This document shows, piece after piece, positions 12,495 through 22,100 of a DNA stretch of 41,498 nt. The stretch is from the NCBI GenBank assembly GCA_938015925.1, contig CALLVY010000014.1, positions 1 through 41,498 of the forward strand, written 5' to 3'. This stretch comes from an uncultured Saprospiraceae bacterium. Lineage in GTDB: Bacteria; Bacteroidota; Bacteroidia; Chitinophagales; Saprospiraceae. Under the pieces are notes generated by a model, which saw only the letters and a program-made list of their open reading frames with translations, did not search any database and was not told the DNA's origin. A program made the translations under genes and the position numbers. Numbering within the stretch: position 1 is the first letter of the stretch; every line of letters starts with the position of its first letter.

Positions 12495-15400
12495 TTGACG
12501 ATAGAAAAACCGAAAAAGAAAAAGAAGCAGCCTTTATGGAAAGTAGCCAAAATTAGTTTTTGGCTCTTGCTCCTTTTGGCCTTTCTTCTGGTTCTCTTCG
12601 TTTTTGGTACCAATCTTTATTTACAATCCAACAAACAGAAAATCTTTGCAGAAGTAAGCTGGCTCAATCAGGGCAGTCTTTCTTTTGATCGGGCTTACAT
12701 TAGTCTGTATAAAAACTTCCCCAATGCTTCTATTGTATTAAAAAATGTACAGCTCGTCGATTCGATGTATACGGAGCATCAGCGACCGGTATTGGTAGCG
12801 GAAGAAATCGTTGCCAAAATATCGCTTCAGGATTGGAGAGCTAAGCGTTTTACTTTACAAGATTTCACTTTTAAGGGAGGAAGTTTTAATTGGCATAAAG
12901 ACAGCCTTGGCTATAGTAATTTGCAAAGTCTTTTTACAAAAAAAGAAGAACAGGAAGCGACTTCCTGGCTAGATCAAATCCAAGTCAAAAAAGAGCAAAT
13001 CCAAATCCACCTGATTGATTTTTCCATCCATGTCGTAGATATCCTAAAAACCAGAGACCTCCAAGCTAGCGTTCGAGATTTAAAAGCAGACTTACATTTT
13101 GGAGAAAACAAGCTACAGGCTACGGTCGATTTAGACTTACAAGTTTCCAAATTAATTTTCCAACAAAAAGCAGGTTCCTTTCTGGACAATGCCCGCCTGA
13201 GTGGACTACTCAACATCGAACTCGATCAAGATTGGATCACGATCGCTCCTTGCCAATTGCAAGTCAACGATCAACAGTTTTTATTCGACGGACAGATTGC
13301 CAGAGACCCCAAGGCCATTTCTATATTGAATTTAAAAAACAAACAGACTCACCTAAAAAGGGTGCTTTCGCTTTTACCAAAAAAAATAAGAAAAGTCATC
13401 CAGCCCTACGAAGTCAAAGGCGTTTTTTATTCCAACACCAAAATACATTTGACGCCAGGCATCCCGGCTCAGGTGGAAGTACAATTTAAATTAGCCAATA
13501 ATGATTTAATCATTCAGGGCATCCCTTTTCAAAAAGCACAATTATCAGGAAAATTTATCAACCGATCCGCTTTTTACAAAATAACGAGGAGAAGAGAAAA
13601 AGGGACGGTCCGCTTAGAACTAAAAGATTTACAAACCCAATATGGCTTATTCCAACTCGCCTCCGAAGATATTTTAATTACTTCCAATCCAATCGACAAA
13701 GCTCAAATCCAATCCAGCGTATACGTAGGTGGCCCCGCTTCTTCCATCAGCCAATGGTATCAAAATGATAAATTCTTCTTCGAAGAAGGAGTCTTTACCC
13801 TAAACGCTGATGTACAAGGCCCACTCCATGACATCAATCAACTGCTGATAGAAAGCACCGCTGATCTTTCACTCAAAGACCTCTCTATTTTGTACCAACC
13901 GGCAGAAGTCTCCATCCCCATTGAATCTTTGGAATTGGTAAAAAAATCGGGCGATGCAAAATTTACGATTCTCTCTACGACCTTATCCAAAAACTATGAT
14001 TATCGCATGGATGGAGGGTTGAAAAATCTAGCGGCTCTATTGGTTAGTTTCTCCAAAGAATCGGCGAGTAGCAATGTGGCGCTGGAAGCGAAACGATTAT
14101 CCTGGGAAGATTTCATCAGCGTATTTAGCAAACCTCCTGCACTAAAAGCTTCGCTCTTAAAAAATGAAAGAGCCATTAAGCAAACGATGAAAAAAACCAT
14201 TCGGGGGATTTATAATAAATTCCAACCGAGCCTTTCTATCGCCGTTGATACTTTTGAATATTTTGATCGCATGGAATTTTTCGATATCAAAACAGGGGTT
14301 CATTTTGAAAACGAAAACTTATTGGTATTGGAACAAACGCATTTTGACTTAGCGCAAGGAAGCGTCGATTTCAATGCTCGCCTGGACATCAGTCATCCGA
14401 ATGAAACCAATTTCAACATTGAACTACAGGCTCAAAACATCAACTTAGCAGAAGTATTGCCCGCCTTTGATTTTTTCAATATTGGACTCCTTGCCGAATA
14501 CGATAATCTCCCAAACGACTTCAATCTAGATATCCGGATGACTGGAGTGATTGATGATGTAAAAGGTTTATTGCCTAATAGTTCGAAAGGAATCATCCAA
14601 TTTAAAAGTGAGCACCACGACAACATCGTTGGTACCGTTAGCTTTAAACCCTTTCAACAATCGACCACTGCGGAAGAGATGCAAACTCGCATTGACTTAA
14701 AAGGAAGTCCTCACCTCTTCAATGATTTCTTTAAAAATGATAAATTCTTTTTTCAGGATACGGGAAAATTCAATGCTCAGTTTAATTACATCGGTAGTGT
14801 TTCTTCTTTCGATCATTTGCTCGACGAATCGAAAATTGATTTTACGATGGTCGATGCTGCGGTTTATTACAAAGAGGTAGACATTGTTTTTCCACTCGAT
14901 AATGTGGAGGTTTATTTGCAGCAGGATACGATCAATTATAATTTGTACATGACTTCTGAGTTGCTAGAACGCGAACTGCTCATCACCGGAGACATTAATA
15001 ATGTATCGGAATTATTGATTGGAAATACGGGAAAAATTTTGTCGAGCAAAGTAAAAGCCTATAGTCCGATCATCAACCTTGAAGATGCGATTCAAATATT
15101 CGAAACACCGCCAGATTCCAGCCAGGTAAAAGAACAACAGATTGACACCAAGATGAAAAAGCTCATCGGGTCTTTGCTCAATCGTTTTCATCCCAGCATC
15201 CAGGTGGATTTGGATACGATGGTTATTAATGACAAAATTCAGTTGACCGATTTGACGACGGGTTGTCGATTGCAAGATTCTACGCTGCTTATTTTGGAGC
15301 AAACAGATTTTAATTTTGGAGATAGTAAAATTGGATTAAACGCCATTTTAGATCTAGGACTATTGAATGAAGAACCTTTTGAAAGCCACATCACTACGGA

Positions 15401-16046
15401 GAATTTGGATCTTGCAAATGCCTTGTATAGTTTTGATTATTTCGGTATCAATAGTTTGAAAAATGCGGAACAAGTAGATGGGACCATCTCTTTTGATTTG
15501 GATTTTTCAGGAAGCTTGGTAGATCTGAAATTGTTGGAAGAAAAAACAAAAGCCCAACTTAATTTCAATTTACAAAACCTCAAACTACGGGGAATTAAAG
15601 AGATCACTAAAATCGCCAAGAAGCTAAAAGTCAAACGTTTTTTCCATCAACTTGAATTTGCACCGATCAGTAATCAGGTGACCGTATCGGGCAGTAAAAT
15701 TAATATTCCTCAGATGGAGATACAATCGACTGATCTCAATTTATTTGTAGAAGGTTATGTCAATGATGCCAATCATACCAGTATCTGGTTATCTATTCCG
15801 GTAGATAATATTTTACGAATGGGCCAGGAAACGGTTCCTGAAAAACGCGGTTATGCCGCTACCAAAGGAAAAATATACGTTGAAATTTTTACTCGTAAAA
15901 ATGGGAAGGTTCGAACCAAAGTAAGATTGAGGAAAAAGAAATTCTATAAGCAAGGAGGAAATCTGGAACAATACAAACTGGATAAAAAAGCGCATCGCGC
16001 TATTCGCAAGATGGCAAAGGCCAACAAGAAAAACTCAACAGAATAA
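12495..16046 (+). CDS. AsmA-family inner-membrane-anchored protein with internal duplication (TTG start)
   Basis: 1183 residues. The start must be the TTG at 12495: an in-frame TAG lies at 12486, no ATG or GTG lies between, and the next in-frame ATG (about residue 91) would remove the membrane helix. N-terminal layout: a basic stretch (MTIEKPKKKKKQPLWK), a membrane helix at about 20-42, then a long beta-rich periplasmic part beginning with SWLNQGSLSFDRAYISLYKN, typical of the AsmA/TamB-like family that spans or lines the envelope and affects lipid and outer-membrane homeostasis. The C-terminus is very basic (residues about 1125-1180). Two units of about 320 residues look homologous: both begin with NDKFFF (about 423 and 747) and later share a (F/H)PS(L/I).(I/V)..DT pattern and an LxLEQTxF motif. 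It is closed by a strong terminator. Family placement is by overall pattern, so the exact subfamily is open. Confidence 0.85.
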   Translation: MTIEKPKKKKKQPLWKVAKISFWLLLLLAFLLVLFVFGTNLYLQSNKQKIFAEVSWLNQGSLSFDRAYISLYKNFPNASIVLKNVQLVDSMYTEHQRPVLVAEEIVAKISLQDWRAKRFTLQDFTFKGGSFNWHKDSLGYSNLQSLFTKKEEQEATSWLDQIQVKKEQIQIHLIDFSIHVVDILKTRDLQASVRDLKADLHFGENKLQATVDLDLQVSKLIFQQKAGSFLDNARLSGLLNIELDQDWITIAPCQLQVNDQQFLFDGQIARDPKAISILNLKNKQTHLKRVLSLLPKKIRKVIQPYEVKGVFYSNTKIHLTPGIPAQVEVQFKLANNDLIIQGIPFQKAQLSGKFINRSAFYKITRRREKGTVRLELKDLQTQYGLFQLASEDILITSNPIDKAQIQSSVYVGGPASSISQWYQNDKFFFEEGVFTLNADVQGPLHDINQLLIESTADLSLKDLSILYQPAEVSIPIESLELVKKSGDAKFTILSTTLSKNYDYRMDGGLKNLAALLVSFSKESASSNVALEAKRLSWEDFISVFSKPPALKASLLKNERAIKQTMKKTIRGIYNKFQPSLSIAVDTFEYFDRMEFFDIKTGVHFENENLLVLEQTHFDLAQGSVDFNARLDISHPNETNFNIELQAQNINLAEVLPAFDFFNIGLLAEYDNLPNDFNLDIRMTGVIDDVKGLLPNSSKGIIQFKSEHHDNIVGTVSFKPFQQSTTAEEMQTRIDLKGSPHLFNDFFKNDKFFFQDTGKFNAQFNYIGSVSSFDHLLDESKIDFTMVDAAVYYKEVDIVFPLDNVEVYLQQDTINYNLYMTSELLERELLITGDINNVSELLIGNTGKILSSKVKAYSPIINLEDAIQIFETPPDSSQVKEQQIDTKMKKLIGSLLNRFHPSIQVDLDTMVINDKIQLTDLTTGCRLQDSTLLILEQTDFNFGDSKIGLNAILDLGLLNEEPFESHITTENLDLANALYSFDYFGINSLKNAEQVDGTISFDLDFSGSLVDLKLLEEKTKAQLNFNLQNLKLRGIKEITKIAKKLKVKRFFHQLEFAPISNQVTVSGSKINIPQMEIQSTDLNLFVEGYVNDANHTSIWLSIPVDNILRMGQETVPEKRGYAATKGKIYVEIFTRKNGKVRTKVRLRKKKFYKQGGNLEQYKLDKKAHRAIRKMAKANKKNSTE

Positions 16047-16114
16047 ACAGCTATTCCTACTTGATTTTTTCTTCTGACAAAAGTAAACGGAGATCATCTT
16101 TTTTTATAAAAAAC

Positions 16115-16149
16115 AGAAGAGGTCACTTGAAATTCAAGTGACCTCTTCT
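16115..16149. terminator. Long perfect inverted repeat, bidirectional terminator
   Basis: AGAAGAGGTCACTTGAA (16115-16131) and its exact complement (16133-16149) are separated by one base, so 15 bp can pair with a 5-nt loop. It lies between the convergent AsmA-like gene (stop 16046) and the 2507-residue adhesin gene (stop 16196). Read on the minus strand it is followed by a run of six U, so it mainly ends the adhesin transcript. Confidence 0.9.
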
Positions 16150-16195
16150 TCTATCTAAATCTTTTGAAAATTTCCTGATTTAAAATCAGCTTCCA

Positions 16196-19100
16196 TTATC
16201 TCAATAAGGTAACATCTCCTTTGTAAATTTCTATTCTACCATCTGTAAATTCAATTTCTGCAAAATAGACAAATACGCCAGGGTTTAACAGTTGGCCACC
16301 AAGTGTTCCATCCCAACCAAAACGAGTATCCCCCGGTTGGAAATCAGCAGCTTGATAAACAATCTCTCCCCAACGATCAGCGACAACAAACTGGTTCACT
16401 TTTTCTACACCCGTTCCGCCGTAGATCATAAATTTATCATTCGCCTCACTTCCACCTACCGCTGGAGAAAATCCAGAAGGAATATACACCAAACGATCTT
16501 TATTCACCCGAATTAAAATCTCATCTAAAGCTTGGCAACCTTTATCACTTTCAATAAAAACACTGTAGGTTGAAGTATAAGTTGGTGTTATCCATTGTCC
16601 GTTACAAGTTTCGCATTCGAGATCGTCAAGTCCTTGGATCCAGTATAAGGTATCGAGGCTATTGCTATTGCTTTGTGCCAAAAGGAATACACTGTCTCCT
16701 AGTTGGATCGTAATATCTCCTCCTAAATCTACCGCCAATTCTGTCGGTTGATTGACCGAGACCACTTCTGAAGCTTCACAGCCATTGGCATCTTGCACGA
16801 CTACTTCATAGTTTCCAGAAGCCAAGCCAGTGAAATCTCCTTGTCCAAATGGAGAGCCATCCAGAGAGTATAAGTAGGGTCCAGAACCACCAAGTGGCGA
16901 AAGAACCGTTATTGCTCCATCATCATCACCATTACAAGTAACAGGAGTGGCATCCGCTGCAAATTGGATCGGATCAGGGCCTGTCATAATGAAGGCTTCT
17001 TCTTCTGTACAACCCATATTATCCGTCACGGTTACCGTATAAGGTCCACCAATTCCCAAATCACTAAGCGTACCAGTCGTGGTTCCATCTTGCCATTCGT
17101 AAGTATATGGAGCACCATTTCCACTAGTACCTTGTACGGTAATTTCTCCATCTGTGAGATTAGCACAAGAAACATTAAAGCCGGAATAATCGGTGATCGC
17201 TTCCGTACGAACAATCACCGCTGGCGGAGCCATTACAACAGAAGTCAATTCTTGAGGACAGCCATTAGCATCTGTTACCGTTACGATATAAGTATTAGGA
17301 GGAAGTCCAGTTAGATCTTCCATTCCGTCATACTGACTATCACTCCACTCAAACATATAAGCTCCAGTACCACCGGTTGCGGTGATATCAATTGTTCCAT
17401 CGTCTGAATTACTACATCTGGTATCGGTCTCTGTTGAAGAGAGTACTAATAAAGTAGGTTCATCAATAGTAGCAGAAGCTTCTGCGGTACATCCGTTTGC
17501 ATCGGTAACGACTACCGAATAATCATCTGGTAATAAGTTATCTGGACTTTGCATCATAGAACCATTAGACCATAAGTAACTATAGCCCGCTGTTCCTCCT
17601 GCGATATCCAGCGTTATCGTTCCATCACTTCCTCCATTACAAAGCACATCTTCTGTATCTAGAACGCTTGCGACCAATAAGTCTGGTTGGGTAATCATTA
17701 CGGAAGCAACGGCAGTACAACTTTCAGAGTCTGTTACCGTGACTTGATAAGTATTCAAAGCCGCTAGTCCCATTGGATTTCCAGTATCTCCAATAGTCAA
17801 ATCATCCCAAGTATAATTGACCATACCATTCGCTCCATTTACAGTGACTAATGCACTACCTGTTCCACCAAAGCATAAAGCTGGTGTTTCGGAGATCGTT
17901 ACGGTTGGTGGAGTTGGTACACCCACTGGAATTCCAGTAGCATTTGTCGTACATCCATTGTCATCCGTTACGAGTAAATCATATAGTCCAGGTTCAAGTC
18001 CAGACAAGTCTTCTAGGTTAGAAGTAAAAGGACTCGTTGTGCTGGTCCAACTATAAGTATAAGGTAGTGTACCTCCCATGAAATTCACATCAATACTACC
18101 ATCATTTTCCAGACAAGAAGCAGCTGTAAATACAATTCCATTCTCCACCAAGATGTCTGGCTCCTCTACAATAATAGAAGGAATTGGGAAAATACATCCA
18201 TCGCTATCTCTCACCACTACACTATAATTTCCACCATCTAAACCAGAAACCATATTGGTATTTCCTGCTCCTGGAATATTCCAGATGTAAGTATAAGGGC
18301 CATTACCTCCGCTAGCTACTAGCGAAATAGAACCATCGCCCTCATTATTACAGGTAACATCAACCGTTGTAGGAACCACTGCTAGTGCACCTGGCTCTGT
18401 GATTGGAATTTGGATCGTCGCGGTACAGCTATTAGCATCTGTCACGACTACATCTACCAAACCGGGTGACAAGACATTGACTTGATCCTGATCAGTATCA
18501 CTATTACTCCAGAGGTAAGTATAAGGAAAAGTTCCTCCTTCTACACTGATATAAGCACTACCATTTGTTTGACCACAAGTAGCTGCAAATACACTATCTA
18601 CTGCGATTGCCAAAGCGAGTGGTTCGTTGACCATAACGCTGCCAGTCGTACTACAATTATTAGCATCCGTAATGGTCAAATCATAAGTCCCGGCAGGCAA
18701 GCCAGTCAGGTCTTCCATTCCATTATAAATCGGATCATTCCACGCAAATCCGTAAGGAGCAGTTCCTCCTGAGAAGTCTACACTTACAGTACCATCCATG
18801 CCTCCATTACATCTCACATCTACGGCAGTAATCATATCTAGTACAGGGCCATTTGGTGTGATCAGTGTAAAAGTAGTATCCTTGGTACATCCCAAAGCAT
18901 CCGTAATTGTTACCGTATGAATTCCTGCTCCAAGACCAGAAGGATTGGAAACCGGACCAGCTCCGCCAGTCCATGCAAAAGTATAGCCACCGTTTCCTCC
19001 CATAGGAGTCACGCTGATACTTCCGTTATTCATATTACAATCTGGATTAGAAGTCGTCGCCGTCAGGGTAATTACGGTAGGCTCTTGGATTAGTATTCCA

Positions 19101-22100
19101 CTTTGAACTGCGGAACAACCATTATTATCTGTAATCGTAACTGCATAAGTCCCAGCAGCCAAACCAGTTGGATTAGGAGAATTAGGAGCAGCAGGATTCC
19201 AAACATAATCATAAGGAGCAACTCCACCTGTAACATTCAAACTAATGCTTCCTGTTAGAGCGCCATTACAATCTACATCGGTTACATTATCAATCATTAC
19301 ACTTAATGCTGTAGGTTCGCCAATTATAAAGTTTTCGACAGCGGTACAACCATTATCATCGGTAATCGTTACCGAACAAGGTCCGGCAGGACAATCAGGA
19401 ATAATTGGTCCATTCGTTTGGCCAGTACACCATAGGAAAGTATAAGGTCCGGTTCCGCCAGTTATTACTGCTTCCGCAATTCCTGTATTGTCACCATTAC
19501 AAAGCGCATCAGTAGTATTAACTGTTACCGTTAATGGTGGAGGAGAAACAACCGCTACACTACTTGTGAAACTACAGTTATTGGCATCCGTCAAAGTCAA
19601 ATCATAAGTACCTGCTGGTACATTTATTGGATCTTCAATTCCGTCAAAATCGGTTCCTGTCCAATCATAAGTAAAAGGAGTTTGTCCTCCGGTAAAGTCA
19701 AGATTGATTGTTCCAGTACTATCACCAAAGCATAAAGTATTGGTAGCAGTCAAACTATTTAAAACTGGACCATCTGGGGTAGTGATCGTGATCGTGGTAT
19801 CTTTAGAACACATGTTCGCATCGGTAATCGTTACCGTATAACTTCCAGCAGAAAGATTCATTGGATTGTTATTTGGATCAGCTCCACCATCCCATGCATA
19901 ACTATAAGGTCCTGTTCCACCAGTTACGAAAATAGAGATACTTCCATCCATTAAACCACAAGAAGCGGCAATGACCTGAACAGAAGGAATACTCATAGAA
20001 TCTGGTTCGACAATGTTGACACTGGCCTGAACAGAACAGTTGAGATTATCGGTTACCGTAACGATATAAGAACCTGGACCTACACCAGAGATATCTTCAT
20101 TATTTCCAAAGGCTGGATCACTCCAGGTATAAGTAAAAGGCATCGTTCCTCCCACAACTACAACATCAATATCTGAGTTGACATCTCCATAACAATCGAG
20201 TGGAGTTGCCGTAGCCGTAGCAGACAAACCACCAGGGATATTTACAGTTGTTGTAAAAGTAGCGGTACAACCATTGTCATCCGTAACGACTACAGTATAA
20301 GAACCACCCGCAAGACTTGTTGGATCTTGATCTGTTGAGCCTCCTGGAGTCCATAAATAATTATAACCCGTTGGCCCCGGAGTACCTCCAGTTACATCAA
20401 TATCAATACTTCCATCATTCGAAGTACAAGAAGCATCCACAACTGCAATCTCTGTAATATTCAAAGCCGCAGCAGGTCCTGTTAAAGTAGTAAAAGCAAC
20501 CGCTGTACAAGTAGCACCATCGGTTACAGTGACGGTATAAGTACCCGCAGGCAAGCCATTTACGGTTGCAGTAGTAGCTCCACCAGGACTCCATAGATAC
20601 GTATAAATTCCATTTCCTCCCATGGCCTGAACGGTTACATTCCCAGTAGAATCTCCAAAACAAGCAATGTCTTGAGAACTAGAAACTGCCGCAGTAAGAA
20701 GATCAGGTTCACCAACAACAATATTGTTGACCACGATGGTACAATTGTTAGCATCGGTGACGGTTACAGAATAAGTATCCGCAGGGATACCAATGGCGGT
20801 AGCCATAGTCGAAACATTAGGATTCCAAGTATAAGTAAGTAGTCCAGAACCAGTGGCTGTTATCGTTGCAGAACCTGTTGATTCTCCATTACATCCAGCA
20901 TCAGTAGTCGTAGCACTTGCAGTCATTGCTGCGGGTTGGCTAATATTTATTCCAGTAAGTTGTGCGGTACAATTATTGGCATCCGTAACGATTACAGAAT
21001 AAGGACCAGCAGCTAAACCTGTAGCGGTCGGGCCAGTCTGAGCAGGTGTCGTATTCCAAAGATAAGTATAGGGCATTGTTCCACCACTTGGCATAGCAGT
21101 AGCAGTACCCGTTGCCTCTCCATTACACAATACATCTACTTGTGTGCTAGTAATGGTAATTGGGCTCGGTTCGCCTACATTAATATTGTCGATAACTTGT
21201 GTACAGTTATTATTATCAGTAATGGTTACTGAATACAATCCAGCAACTAAATTGATTGCTGTATCCATGGTTTGTCCTCCAGGATTCCAAAGGTAAGTAT
21301 AGCCCGGGACACCACCGGCAGGATTTACATAAGCAGATCCAGAAGCTTCGCCATCACAAGCTGCGGGACGAGCTACTGCTGTAAAAGCAAGTGCTGGTGG
21401 TTCGTTGATTGTCACCGTTTCTACATCGGTACAACCAGCAGCATCTGTGACGGTTACCATATAGATATCCGCAGCAAGATTCGAAGCCGTAGCCGTCGTT
21501 TGTCCTGCGGCATTGGCACTCCATTCATAAGAATAACCAGGTGTTCCGGCAGTTCCCGAAACTGTAGCACTTCCTGTTGAAGCACCATTACATAGTACAT
21601 CTACTGTATTATCTATACTTAGGCCAACCGGAGTCGAACTTGTAACTTCTACCGAATCAACAACTTCACAGCCATTGACACCAGAAACCGTTACAAAATA
21701 CCAACCCGCATTCAGGCCTGTTGCCGTAGCGCTTGTTTGTCCAGAAGGATTCCACAAATAATCATAAGGAGCTCCTCCTCCTCCCATCGCCGTCACAGTA
21801 GCCGTTCCAGTCGGTGGACCAGAACAAGGCGCAACGGTTGAGGAAGTGGAAGTCGTTGGAAAATCTGTCGTTTCAATAACTTCTACAGAGTCCACTGCCA
21901 TACAGCCATTGGAGCTCGTAACCGTTACATAATACCAACCAACAGGAAGCCCCGTAGCCGTAGCTGTTGTTTGTGCAGAAGGATCCCATAAATAACCATA
22001 AGGTCCACCACCTCCGCCAGAAGCCACCACGGTAGCGGTTCCAGTTGGAGTACCAGAACAAGAAGTAACAGTGGAAGAAGTCGAAGTAGTTGGCAGATCA

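Noticed and set aside
20415-20663. Cys/Trp/Tyr-rich 82-residue minus-strand frame within the SprB gene
   Set aside because: Out-of-frame reading of the repeated DNA; similar shadows recur at other units (21873-22061, 21925-22149).
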